Positions 24,593-32,827 are shown, counted from the stretch's first letter. The stretch is DNA of 64,000 nt from Rothia mucilaginosa (GCF_001061665.1 NZ_JVSP01000016.1:248001-312000); one strand, 5' to 3'. Made by a program: numbers and translations. The notes: generated from the sequence alone by a model not told the origin.

Positions 24593-24622
24593 ATCATATG
24601 TTCATATTTATAAACAAGTCAA
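24593..24622 (-). promoter_or_regulatory. promoter of the Cro-like gene with operator O1 inside the spacer
   Basis: On the - strand -35 TTGACT (24622-24617), an 18-base spacer and -10 TATGAT (24598-24593). The spacer is exactly the operator TGTTTATAAATATGAACA (24616-24599). A repressor bound there would block RNA polymerase directly, as in lambda-like switches. Confidence 0.75.
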
Positions 24623-24685
24623 GCCAAAAATGAAAAATTTTTAGAAAATATGGATTTTTTTAGATTTTGCATGTAATGTAAGGGC

Positions 24686-25111
24686 ATGGCAGAGAATAAG
24701 AAGAAGGTCGGAAATCGCCGCGGCACCGGCCCCGCGAACCGTTTTAGTCAGCTCCTTAACGCTGAGCTCCGCGCTGTTGTTGCATACCGCCGTATGACCC
24801 TGCGCGACCTCGAAGAGGCAGCATGCGTCAGTAAAGCAAGGCTCTCTATGGCTCTAAATCAAGATGCCTCGCCGCTCAACACTAATGAGTTTGAACAGAT
24901 CTGCAGGGCTCTAGATGTAGACCCTGCTGATATATGTGCACGCGCTGAGGCGACCCGTAAGAAGGAACTAGCCGCTGAAACTGCCGTTGCCTCGGACAAA
25001 GAACTGGCTGCGCAGATTTTGGCGCGCGCCGAGGCGGCAACCAAGGCAGGCTACACGCTCGCCGCACATCCTGCAGATGACATCATCACCGAAGACCCCG
25101 CCAGCGCCTAA
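24686..25111 (+). CDS. prophage repressor, XRE family (CI-like)
   Basis: A 141-residue DNA-binding protein, the first gene of the rightward lysogeny module. Residues 17-75 contain the XRE domain (LRAVVAYRRMTLRDLEEAACVSKARLS); the C-terminal part is Ala/Glu-rich helical (EATRKKELAAETAVASDKELAAQILARAEAATKAG). AAGGGC lies too close to the ATG for a normal SD, and TAATGT is six bases upstream of the start, so the message is probably leaderless (as for lambda CI). With the ImmA gene just downstream, the induction switch is probably protease-driven. Confidence 0.82.
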   Translation: MAENKKKVGNRRGTGPANRFSQLLNAELRAVVAYRRMTLRDLEEAACVSKARLSMALNQDASPLNTNEFEQICRALDVDPADICARAEATRKKELAAETAVASDKELAAQILARAEAATKAGYTLAAHPADDIITEDPASA

Positions 25112-25145
25112 CCCCACCAACCGCTCCCCTATTCACTAACTTCTC

Positions 25146-25538
25146 ATGACTCACCGAACCCCATATAGTCCAGATGCCCACGCCGCGAGCTTGGGTATCC
25201 GCATCATCGACGCCCAACCACCTGCCGGAACCCTCGCCCTCTGGGACGAGCAGACCCGCACCATCATCACCACGCCAGGGCTCCTGTACCGGCAACGACG
25301 CTGCGTCCTTGCTCATGAGCTCGCCCACGCCACCCAGGGCGACACTCACTCTCCCCTCGACACTATCGCCGCACTCAAGCGCGAACGGCGCGCCGACCAG
25401 ATCGCCGCAGAATGGCTCCTCACTCCCGACGCGGTCGCAACAGCCCTGGCGGTCTCACCTGATTCGCTCTCTGCCGCCGCCGCAGAACTCGAAGTTACCG
25501 ACCGCATCCTTGAGGCCTGGCTGAGGGCACAAAAATAG
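25146..25538 (+). CDS. ImmA/IrrE-type metallopeptidase
   Basis: A 130-residue protein with the zinc-binding motif HELAH (residues 57-61) followed by a helix with KRERRADQIAAEWLL, the layout of ImmA/IrrE (M78) peptidases. In ICEBs1-type elements ImmA cleaves the element's repressor when DNA damage occurs. It is encoded 34 bases after the repressor gene on the same strand, so the pair probably controls induction (inference). Confidence 0.9.
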   Translation: MTHRTPYSPDAHAASLGIRIIDAQPPAGTLALWDEQTRTIITTPGLLYRQRRCVLAHELAHATQGDTHSPLDTIAALKRERRADQIAAEWLLTPDAVATALAVSPDSLSAAAAELEVTDRILEAWLRAQK

Positions 25539-25587
25539 AGCGGCAACCTTGTCCCAGAGTCGTTACTCTGAGGTAAGATTGCCGCTC
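25538..25587. terminator. long hairpin after the ImmA gene
   Basis: GAGCGGCAA (25538-25546) pairs with TTGCCGCTC (25579-25587); inside, CTTGTC with GGTAAG and CAGAGT with ACTCTG continue the stem to about 21 bp around a CGTT loop. It starts at the ImmA stop. No T tract follows, so termination efficiency is uncertain. A second hairpin (ATAGGTGCG-AAAA-CGCGCCTAT) is at about 25649-25671. Confidence 0.6.
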
Positions 25588-25689
25588 TTCGCGTGGTTAC
25601 GTAAGGAAGAAAAACGTGGTTCCACACCATCTGGTGCGGGCACGAGTATAGGTGCGAAAACGCGCCTATGCAACAAGGAAGGACATAAC

Positions 25690-26787
25690 GTGGTTCGCGA
25701 CCCGCTCCCCATCGGCACGCACGGGGTTATCAACCTGACTCGCATCCGCCCGAAGGTGTGGCGTGCTCGGACCAACTATCGGGACGCCCGCGGCGTGCGC
25801 CGCAATGTGACCGCCCAGGCTCCCACTAAAGCCGCAGCCGAGCACAAGCTCAAGACCAAGTTGGCGGCACTGCCCGCCGCTGGTGCCGCACTCAGCGGCT
25901 CCACCACCCTCAAGGTCGCGCTCGACCGCTGGCTGGAAGGGCTCGACGGGCTCGCCACCAACACGATGCGTAATTACAGTCTGTGGGCGGGGCAGGCCTC
26001 CACCACGCTAGGCTCCCTGCAGCTGAGGGAGCTGACCGCCGGAGCACTCGACGCCTACCTGTCCACCATCAAGGCTCCCACCGCGCGCTACAACCAGCGG
26101 CTCGTTCTGAAGATGGCGCTGGACGAAGCGACACGCCTCGGCGCGATTCCTCATAACCCTATCCTGGCGACCCGCACCGTCAAGGGCAAACGGAAGGAAG
26201 TCCGCGCCCTCACCCTCGAACAGGTCGGCCAGCTGCGCAGACTGGTCGCCGCCCTGCCCACAACCCGCACCTACTCGGGGTACCTGCCCGATCTGGTCGA
26301 TATTCTGCTGGGTACTGGGTGCCGGTGGGGTGAAGGGGCGGGCTTACGCTGGCAGGACGTAGACCTGGGCGCGGGGACGGTCACGGTAGCCGGCACGCTC
26401 ATCCAGAAGGGCGGCTGGCAGGCTGACACAAAGACGCACGAGCCCCGCACCCTGCAGGTGCCGCCCTTTGTGCTCGATGTGCTCCGCAGACGGCACTCAG
26501 AAGCCCGTGACGGCGCTGTGCACGTGTTCGAGCAGGGTGGGGCACCACTTGCCTACAATTCGTCGAGAAACTACCTCCAGCGGGCGCTGGCGGGCTCTGA
26601 GCTGGAGTGGGTGACCTGGCACGTGCTCCGCAAGACCACGGCGACGTTCCTTGATGAGCGTCTCGGGTTGGCTGAGGCGTCTGCGCAGCTTGGTCACGCC
26701 TCGGAGGCGCAGACGTTATCGGCGTATGTGGCGCGTGACCGGCAGGCGGTCTTTGCTGACGTGCTGGAGGGGCTGGCGGGGGCGTAA
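25690..26787 (+). CDS. int: phage tyrosine recombinase integrase
   Basis: A 365-residue integrase that recombines phage and bacterial attachment sites. The GTG at 25690 with GGAAGGA upstream is preferred; the frame continues upstream to 25549 through hairpins. An N-terminal arm domain (34-70) and a SAM-like core-binding domain precede the catalytic domain with R212 (GCRWGEG), K248, H311-x-x-R314 (WHVLRK), H336 (LGHAS) and Y346 (SAYVA), so all catalytic residues are present. It is the last gene of the prophage before rpsT. Confidence 0.95.
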   Translation: MVRDPLPIGTHGVINLTRIRPKVWRARTNYRDARGVRRNVTAQAPTKAAAEHKLKTKLAALPAAGAALSGSTTLKVALDRWLEGLDGLATNTMRNYSLWAGQASTTLGSLQLRELTAGALDAYLSTIKAPTARYNQRLVLKMALDEATRLGAIPHNPILATRTVKGKRKEVRALTLEQVGQLRRLVAALPTTRTYSGYLPDLVDILLGTGCRWGEGAGLRWQDVDLGAGTVTVAGTLIQKGGWQADTKTHEPRTLQVPPFVLDVLRRRHSEARDGAVHVFEQGGAPLAYNSSRNYLQRALAGSELEWVTWHVLRKTTATFLDERLGLAEASAQLGHASEAQTLSAYVARDRQAVFADVLEGLAGA

Positions 26788-26949
26788 TTTGGTCGCCATT
26801 TACTCGCCACTTTGAAACCAGTAAACCCCGAAAATGAACCAGTATTAAACCCTGGATAAAAAAGAAGAACCCCCGCATCTCCCCTAGTCAGCTAGAGGAA
26901 ATACGGGGGTTCATATAGTTTGCACACCTGTTACGTGTGCGCTCTCACA
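26788..26949. other. prophage-chromosome junction region
   Basis: Between the integrase stop and rpsT there is no gene. It holds two short direct repeats, AACCAGTA, at 26818 and 26838 (possible integrase arm sites) and the rpsT terminator. One attachment site should lie here, but its partner is outside the window, so the core cannot be defined. Confidence 0.45.
26867..26912 (-). terminator. rpsT intrinsic terminator
   Basis: A 21-base arm (26912-26892) pairs with 26887-26867 with three wobble or mismatched positions; the - strand continues with TTCTTTTTTATCC. It ends rpsT transcription and faces the integrase from the other side. Confidence 0.85.
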
Positions 26950-27213
26950 TTAGAAAGCCTTGTTTACCAGCGCAGCAAGACCGGACTTCTTGTTTGCAGC
27001 GGTCTTCTTGTGCAGAACACCCTTGGAAACAGCCTTGTCCAGCTTACGGTTCACAAAACGCAGAGCCTCAACAGCAGCTTCCTTGTTCTGTGCCTCAACA
27101 GCAGCCTTGACCTTGCGGGTCGCGGTCTTCAGCTCGGACTTTACAGCGTTGTTACGCAGGCGAGCCTTCTCGTTGGTGAGGATACGCTTCTTCTGAGACT
27201 TAATGTTAGCCAC
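26950..27213 (-). CDS. rpsT: 30S ribosomal protein S20
   Basis: An 87-residue, Lys/Arg/Ala-rich helical protein beginning [20 protein letters not shown], the characteristic S20 N-terminus; binds 16S rRNA early in assembly of the 30S subunit. GTG start at 27213. The gene has its own promoter, leader and terminator, so it is a single-gene transcript; the prophage ends just downstream without disrupting it. Confidence 0.97.
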   Translation of the reverse strand: MANIKSQKKRILTNEKARLRNNAVKSELKTATRKVKAAVEAQNKEAAVEALRFVNRKLDKAVSKGVLHKKTAANKKSGLAALVNKAF

Positions 27214-27255
27214 AATTAAACTTTCTGTTTTGTCTTATTGGTCGGTGAGGGCGAC

Positions 27256-27347
27256 GCTGGCCGATCATCGACTGAGCGGCGTGGGGATGCCTATGGCAAC
27301 CGGCCAGCAGTGCCCGATGACCATCGGACACTCAACCACACATAATA
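27256..27347 (-). promoter_or_regulatory. rpsT promoter and structured leader
   Basis: On the - strand TGGTATTAT gives an extended -10 (TATTAT, 27347-27342) with TGTCGT at a 17-base spacing as a -35. The leader of about 120 nt contains a CCGATG-GT-CATCGG hairpin and an 8-bp stem (27308-27301 with 27263-27256), so it may be a ribosomal-protein leader for autoregulation (inference). Confidence 0.55.
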
Positions 27348-27426
27348 CCAGATGAACAGCCTCCACGACAGACCCCCGCGGAGAGAAAAATACTGTGAAA
27401 ACCGCTACACGCGAACTCCACATCTA

Positions 27427-27467
27427 ACGCCGGTCACCCGAGCAGGTTCCCGGCATAAAACCGGCGT
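27427..27467 (-). terminator. hairpin after the PemK/MazF-like gene
   Basis: ACGCCGGT (27427-27434) pairs with ACCGGCGT (27460-27467). Weak T content after it, so a possible terminator. Confidence 0.4.
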
Positions 27468-27479
27468 AAAGCACAGGTG

Positions 27480-28124
27480 CTAGCCGTTACGGCGAGTCCA
27501 CGCACGCTCAATCAGGCGGAACGTATCCTCCGGCATAATCGCACCCTCACGGCGCATCGCATCCGGGCGAACACGAATCACACGGTTCAGCTTCACCTCA
27601 GAGGCGCGGCCCTGCGGATCCCACGGACCCGAACCAATATCAAGGTAGTTCGAATCAGCGTGCTCACGGTTATTGTGGTCCTTGCTGGTCATCATCAGCG
27701 CCAGCAGGTACTCACCGTCACGACCCACCAAAAGCACCGGGCGGTCCTTACCCTGCGAGTGGTCCTCCTCGAAGGGAACCCACGTCCACACGATTTCACC
27801 CGGGTCAGCGTCGCCGTCCAGGGAGGGCGAGTACTCAAAGTTGATCATGTCGCGGTAATCGCCCGGGTAGTCCGAACCGTCGGATGCGACGGTCGCAGCC
27901 GGTGCGGAAGGCTTAGGTGCCGAGGACTGTGCCGAGGAAGGCTTCGGGGCGCTCGGCTTGGACGATGACTGCGAGGACGCGCGGCGTTCCTCGCCCTTCG
28001 ATTCGTGCGAGCCGTCGGTGCCCTTAGAGGAGGCCGCCTCGTTGAGCATGTCCTCCGCCGCCTTCTGCAGGTGGGGCAGCAGGGCAAAGAAAATTTTCTT
28101 CAGGAATTCAAGCATGCGCACCAT
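27480..28124 (-). CDS. PemK/MazF-like protein with N-terminal extension
   Basis: A 214-residue protein. The N-terminal 85 residues are a helix plus a Ser/Lys/Pro/Ala-rich disordered segment; residues about 105-214 carry the PemK/MazF fold (GEIVWTWVPFEEDHSQGKDRPVLLVGRDG, later ALMMTSKD and YLDIGSGPWDPQGRASEVKLNRVIRV). MazF-type proteins cut RNA, but no antitoxin gene adjoins it: the neighbour upstream is holA. This solitary form is known next to holA in related bacteria and may have lost toxicity (inference). Starts 6 bases after the holA stop with no clear SD. Confidence 0.85.
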   Translation of the reverse strand: MVRMLEFLKKIFFALLPHLQKAAEDMLNEAASSKGTDGSHESKGEERRASSQSSSKPSAPKPSSAQSSAPKPSAPAATVASDGSDYPGDYRDMINFEYSPSLDGDADPGEIVWTWVPFEEDHSQGKDRPVLLVGRDGEYLLALMMTSKDHNNREHADSNYLDIGSGPWDPQGRASEVKLNRVIRVRPDAMRREGAIMPEDTFRLIERAWTRRNG

Positions 28125-28130
28125 TATGCA

Positions 28131-29165
28131 CTAGTCGCGGGCGGGCAGTGCAATCGCCAGCACCGCGCGCTCCACGGCGTACACTGCATCCAGCGACTCG
28201 CCCTTAAGCTGGGCGTCAGCATCGGCCAGAAGCTGCACGATATGCGCCAGCTGCGCGCCGGTAAAGCGGCGGCCGTCGCGCTGAGCCTGTTCCACCTGCC
28301 ACGGCGCCATGCCCACCTCGCGCGCCAGCTCGTTAGCGCTCATACGCACGTGGTGCACGCGGGCAATATTGCGGATACGCATGGCGAGCGCGCCGAGCAT
28401 CGGAATCGGCTCCGTGCCGGTGGCGAGGGAGTGGCGGAGCAGACGCAGAGCCTCCGGGGCGTTACCGGAGATCGCGGCGTCACTCACGCGGAAGGCGGTG
28501 ACCTCGGTGCGGCCGCCGTAATAGAGGTTCACGGATTCCTCGGTGATTTCGCCGGGGATATCGGCGAGCAGCTGCTGGCAGGCGGCGGCCAGCTCGGCGG
28601 TGTCCGATGCGGCAGCGGTCAGCAGGGCCAGCGCTCCCCCGGTGATGGGTCGGCGGGCGGCCGAGAACTCGCTGGCCAGGAACTCGCCCTTCTCACGGTC
28701 GGTTTTGAGCGCCTTGCAGTTGACGAGCACAAACTGGGAGCGCACCAGGTCGATGAGCTTCTTGCCTCGGTTACCGCCCGAGTGGTTCAGAATCAGCATG
28801 ATGTCCGGCTCGGGAGCCTTCAGGTAGGCCAGGGTATCGGTGAGGAAGTCCTCGCTCATGGAGGCGACGTTCTCCACCTCAATGATTTTGGCCGAACCGA
28901 AGAGTGAGGGGGACGCCTGCAGGGTCAGCTCCCCCGCCGTGTAGGTTGCGGCGTTCATCTGCACGCGGTCCACCTCGGGGTGCGCCTCGCGGAAGAGCTC
29001 GCGCAGACGTGCCGCGGCGCGGGAGGCGAAGTACTCCTCGGGGCCGTAGAGCATGACGGCCGGCGCGGGCGTGACGGTACGCCAGGCGATGTCGAGGGCC
29101 GGGCCACCGCGGCGGCTGTATCCTCCTCGGCCACGCTGGGGTGTACGCTGACCTGCCACGCTCAT
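28131..29165 (-). CDS. holA: DNA polymerase III subunit delta
   Basis: A 344-residue clamp-loader subunit that opens the beta clamp. The sequence runs through the AAA+-like domains (VMLYGPEEYFASRAAARLREL; SMSEDFLTDTLAYL; IMLILNHSGGNRGKKLIDLV) to the helical collar (ARVHHVRMSANELAREVGMAPWQVEQAQRDGRRF). I chose the ATG at 29165 with AGAAGG six bases upstream over the GTG at 29168. It follows comEC by 48 bases, as in many bacteria. Confidence 0.95.
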   Translation of the reverse strand: MSVAGQRTPQRGRGGYSRRGGPALDIAWRTVTPAPAVMLYGPEEYFASRAAARLRELFREAHPEVDRVQMNAATYTAGELTLQASPSLFGSAKIIEVENVASMSEDFLTDTLAYLKAPEPDIMLILNHSGGNRGKKLIDLVRSQFVLVNCKALKTDREKGEFLASEFSAARRPITGGALALLTAAASDTAELAAACQQLLADIPGEITEESVNLYYGGRTEVTAFRVSDAAISGNAPEALRLLRHSLATGTEPIPMLGALAMRIRNIARVHHVRMSANELAREVGMAPWQVEQAQRDGRRFTGAQLAHIVQLLADADAQLKGESLDAVYAVERAVLAIALPARD

Positions 29166-29213
29166 CACTCGCCTTCTGTTGGGTTTATCTCGCGGGGTTC
29201 CGCTGAGTATCCA

Positions 29214-31238
29214 TCATAGCCTCTCCGCGCCGGTTGCCTCCTTTCTGCCGGTGATATTTTCGTCGGTACCTCGCGTGCCGGTGCTCCGCGCGACGACCCG
29301 CAGGTAGCGGCGGTGGGTTACGGTGCGGTAGCGGCGCGCATCCGCCCACCAGAGCAGTGCGCTGAGCCCCGCAACGACCGCGATGCTCAGGAGCACCGCA
29401 GGGAGGTCGTTCCCCGGCTCCCAGGGGTTTCCGGGGGCTTGGGCCGCGGTGACGGCGATGCGTTCGATGCCCGCAGCCGCGAGACCCCCGACGCGCAGGC
29501 AGAGGTCGGCCAGGGGCGTCATGCCCGTCGCGAGGAATCCCAGGGCAGCCAGCCCGGCGAGCATGCTCACCGGGGCGAGGGGTGCCGCCGCGAGGTTGGC
29601 CGGGACCGCGTAGAGCGGCACCTTACCGCTCATCGCCAGAATCAGCGGGGTGCACCACAGGGAGGCCACGATGGGGGTTGCAAGCGCGTGAGCCCAGAAT
29701 CCCGGCAGGGCCCGCATGAAAAGGCGTGCCAGGGGCGGGCCCAGCAGGATGAGCGCGGCGGTGGCCGTGACGGAGAGGGCGAATCCGGCATCCAGGGCGC
29801 GATGAGGTGCCAAGAGCAGGCAGGCCAGCACGGTAACCTGCAGCGCGGCCAGCGATTGGCGACCCGAGCCGCGCAGCAGGGCGTAGGCACCGAGCAGACC
29901 CATGGCGAGGGAACGTACGACCGATCCCTCGTTCTCCAGGAGCGTGGCGTAGGCGAGCACCGCCGCGATGCCGCAGAGCACCACGGCTCGGCGCGGGACG
30001 CTCAAAAGGCTCAGCCTGCGTACGAGCGGAGGGAGGGTGGCGCTCGGTGCCGGGTCGGTGGAGGTGACCGTCGCGTGCCTAGTGCCGTCGTGCCTCCTCG
30101 GACGGGTGCGTGCACCACCCCGCCCGGCGATACCGTGCCGCAACTCTCCCAGCCTCCTCAGCCGCTCGGCCCAGAAGCGGTAGTGCAGGTAGCCGGTGGC
30201 GATGCGGTAGGGCCGCACGTGTAGCATCAGGCGGTAGGCGGCAGCAAACATGAGGGCGATGTTCGCCCCGGAAACCGCCGTCAGGTGGCTGAGCCCGCTG
30301 AGCTTGTACTCTTCACGGATTGTGGCGCTCATGAGGGAGTCGTCACCGTAGGCCGTGCCCAGAACGATAGCCGCCGAGTCTGCCCCGAGAACCTCCCGGC
30401 CGTGGGCTCGTAGCCGCTCCTTAAGGCCGGTCAGCATGCCTCGGGGGTCTGCGCCACCGGGGTTACCGCTCGTTGAGCTGTTGTTCTGTGCGAAGAGCGT
30501 TCCGCGCAGGCGAGCCGTCGCGGTGAACGGGCCCTCGCCGAACTCCACGGTGCCGATAGCCGTCACCCTCGTTCCGGGTGGCAACTGCCGACTCCCCGAG
30601 CCTCCCTTCGCGTCTTGGCGAGCCTTGCCGGAGGTCGTGCGCGCGTACACCCGCACCCGCTCGTTGACCGCGGCCCGCACGGCGCGGCCCTGCACCTCCT
30701 CCAGCCTGATGACCGTCAGGGTGGTGCGCGGATCGATAGGGCGCACCTGTTCCACGACGCCGCTCAGGCGAATGGACCGACCCTGAGCCTGGTGCAGGGT
30801 GGCGCGGGAGGCATCCACCCCCGTGGCGCAGAGCAGCACCGCCTGCGCGACGATGACGCAGGCAACCAGCACCCCCTGGCCCGCAAGGCGGAAGAGGAAG
30901 GGCCCCCGTGCCTTCGCGAGGCGCGAATCCGCCCCACCTCTCGGCGCCAGCAAGGCTATAGCCAGGCACCCCAGCACCCCAATCAGAACGCACGCCGCCG
31001 GGTGGAGTACCGACCATGTTCCACGGTTTAGGGCCAACGCGGTGAACCCCCAGAGGGTAAGCGTGGCCGGGATGAGACGCAGGTCCAGGTGGATGAGGCT
31101 CCCCTGGGCTCTCAGCTCCTCGCTGCCTCGGCGTTCTGCCCACCGCTCGGCCTGCACCGCCCAGCCGTGCCGAAGGCTGCCGTATAGGCCACGCAGTCGA
31201 TTGCCTCCGCGGGCCGGGGTACGCGAAGTACGAGCCAT
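29214..31238 (-). CDS. comEC: ComEC/Rec2-family DNA uptake channel
   Basis: A 674-residue membrane protein that forms the inner-membrane channel for transforming DNA. N-terminal membrane helices, an OB-like soluble loop (residues about 110-240), the family motif HLTAVSGANIALMF, and many further helices. It ends soon after the last helices and lacks the C-terminal metallo-beta-lactamase-like domain found in many ComEC proteins. A basic insert (ARTRPRRHDGTRHATV) lies between helices. ATG overlaps the comEA stop (TGATG), so the two are coupled. Confidence 0.93.
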   Translation of the reverse strand: MARTSRTPARGGNRLRGLYGSLRHGWAVQAERWAERRGSEELRAQGSLIHLDLRLIPATLTLWGFTALALNRGTWSVLHPAACVLIGVLGCLAIALLAPRGGADSRLAKARGPFLFRLAGQGVLVACVIVAQAVLLCATGVDASRATLHQAQGRSIRLSGVVEQVRPIDPRTTLTVIRLEEVQGRAVRAAVNERVRVYARTTSGKARQDAKGGSGSRQLPPGTRVTAIGTVEFGEGPFTATARLRGTLFAQNNSSTSGNPGGADPRGMLTGLKERLRAHGREVLGADSAAIVLGTAYGDDSLMSATIREEYKLSGLSHLTAVSGANIALMFAAAYRLMLHVRPYRIATGYLHYRFWAERLRRLGELRHGIAGRGGARTRPRRHDGTRHATVTSTDPAPSATLPPLVRRLSLLSVPRRAVVLCGIAAVLAYATLLENEGSVVRSLAMGLLGAYALLRGSGRQSLAALQVTVLACLLLAPHRALDAGFALSVTATAALILLGPPLARLFMRALPGFWAHALATPIVASLWCTPLILAMSGKVPLYAVPANLAAAPLAPVSMLAGLAALGFLATGMTPLADLCLRVGGLAAAGIERIAVTAAQAPGNPWEPGNDLPAVLLSIAVVAGLSALLWWADARRYRTVTHRRYLRVVARSTGTRGTDENITGRKEATGAERL

Positions 31239-32407
31239 CAGACCGTCACCAGCGGACGCAGGGTCTCGAGCAGGGTCGGGCCGATGCCGGGCACCGCATC
31301 CAGCTCATCCACGCTGCGGAAGCCGCCGTGGGCCTCACGCCAGGTGATGATGCGCTGGGCCATGGCCGGGCCGATGCGCGGCAGGCTCTGCAACTGCTCG
31401 GCGGTCGCGGTGTTGATGTTGACCGGGGCTGAGGCGGCGGGAGTACCCGTGCCACCGGAGGGGGTGAGGGTGCGCTGAGGCTGTGAGCCTCCTCCCTGGG
31501 ATGTGCCCTGAGCCCCTCCCTGCGCGGTGTTGGGTTGAATCGGCGCCGGCGCGGCGGTTTCCCCTCGGCGCGGAACGTAGAGCTGCATGCCGTCGGTCAG
31601 CTCGCCGGCGAGGTTCACCCGATCCAGGTCTGCATCGGTGGCGGCCCCGGACGCGGCGGCGATGGCGTCCACGGCGCGGCCGTTCGCCGGGAGGGTGTAC
31701 ACGCCGGGGTTATTGACGGCCCCGGCCACGTGCACCCGCACCTCGGTCGCCTGACTGGGCTGGGGCGTCGGATGCGCACTTTCCGCCACCTGCCCGCTCA
31801 CCTGCGCGGTGCCCGAAACCGGTGCGGGCACCTGGGCTACCGGCTCGCTGCGGGGTGCCGCCGAGAACTGCGAGACTCCCCAGATGACGGCCGCCAGAAC
31901 GATGAGCGCCACGAGTACCAGGGCGCGCGGCGAGATGCCCCAGCGCGTCCTGCGGGTGGTGCCGGGCGCTTCATCCTCTTCCCAGTCCTCCCAGTCGTCC
32001 CACTCTTCCAGGGCTTCTGGCTCTTCCAGAGCGCCCGATCCATCGGGGGCCTCCGGGCCATCCTCGGCGCGGGATGCGCTGACCAGGCGCACGGTGTCTT
32101 CCCGGTCGCAGTCCAGAATTGCCTCGGCGCGCCCCGAAGGATTGGGCCCGACGGGCCCACCGCTTTCGGGGTTCGCGGGTTCCGGGGCGCGCCCGGGCGT
32201 GCGGTACAGGCCGTTCATGAGTTCGCGCGCTGTGCGCGGCGGCACCCCGGTCGGCGTGGTGACGCCCGGTGAATCTGCCACGTGGTACCCGTATTCGGCG
32301 GGGACGTCTTCGTCGGCGAACTCGTTGAAAGCCCGCTCGGACGAGGAATCTTCCCGCGGCGGGAGATTCTGAAAGGAAGTGCGGTGGTTGGGGGTCATGC
32401 TCGTCAT
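31238..32407 (-). CDS. comEA: ComEA-like competence DNA-binding protein
   Basis: A 389-residue protein that binds incoming DNA outside the membrane. Residues 1-165 are acidic/Pro-rich and disordered, followed by one transmembrane helix (LVLVALIVLAAVIWGVSQF), an SLBB domain (VRVHVAGAVNNPGVYTLPANGR), a Gln/Thr-rich linker and a C-terminal pair of helix-hairpin-helix motifs (NINTATAEQLQSLPRIGPAM; FRSVDELDAVPGIGPTLL). The cytoplasmic tail is long for the family. Starts at ATG 32407; 32398 is an alternative. Confidence 0.93.
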   Translation of the reverse strand: MTSMTPNHRTSFQNLPPREDSSSERAFNEFADEDVPAEYGYHVADSPGVTTPTGVPPRTARELMNGLYRTPGRAPEPANPESGGPVGPNPSGRAEAILDCDREDTVRLVSASRAEDGPEAPDGSGALEEPEALEEWDDWEDWEEDEAPGTTRRTRWGISPRALVLVALIVLAAVIWGVSQFSAAPRSEPVAQVPAPVSGTAQVSGQVAESAHPTPQPSQATEVRVHVAGAVNNPGVYTLPANGRAVDAIAAASGAATDADLDRVNLAGELTDGMQLYVPRRGETAAPAPIQPNTAQGGAQGTSQGGGSQPQRTLTPSGGTGTPAASAPVNINTATAEQLQSLPRIGPAMAQRIITWREAHGGFRSVDELDAVPGIGPTLLETLRPLVTV

Positions 32408-32827
32408 ACCCCCACACTAGGCTTGCGCGCGCGGCTATTCCGGAGCGCAGAAAAGCCTGTGGATAACGCTCCTTCCCCGGCGGGAAAAGGCGCTATCCAC
32501 AGGCTTCTTTTTGAAAAAATCTACCCTTTTATTCAAATATGCACGGCGTGCACACGTAACACGGGGGCCAAAACATAACGGCTAAGTCGCGGGTTTTCGG
32601 CGTTCTTAAAACCTTCCGCACCCACAAAATAGTTCGGAGTCCTCACGAGTTCCTGGATATCCACGGAAGCCCCCGTGAGAGCACGGTTTCCGTTACGGCG
32701 CTCCCAGGCAATTACCCGGTCAGGCAATTACCCGGTATCCACGCTGGCTCCGGCACCCACAAAATAGTTCAACACCCGTGAAATCGTCCGGCGGCTCTAC
32801 CCGCTCGCGGCCGCAGCCAGCCACGCC
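32408..32827. other. 420-bp intergenic region with repeats, no gene seen
   Basis: Between whiA and comEA. It contains a large hairpin (32453-32506), a perfect 16-bp tandem duplication (32705-32720 and 32721-32736) and an 18-bp direct repeat GCACCCACAAAATAGTTC at 32618 and 32753. A 64-codon - strand frame (32533-32727) is not convincing. Probably the whiA 3' region and comEA upstream region. Confidence 0.6.
32453..32506. terminator. whiA-side hairpin containing DnaA-box-like sequences
   Basis: AAGCCTGTGGATA (32453-32465) pairs perfectly with TATCCACAGGCTT (32494-32506); CTTTTTG follows on the + strand and TTTTCTGC on the - strand, so it may be bidirectional. The left arm with the next A contains TGTGGATAA, the complement of the DnaA-box consensus TTATCCACA. 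Confidence 0.65.

Noticed and set aside
32533-32727. 64-codon - strand frame between whiA and comEA
   Set aside because: Spans tandem repeats, has no SD or recognisable motif.
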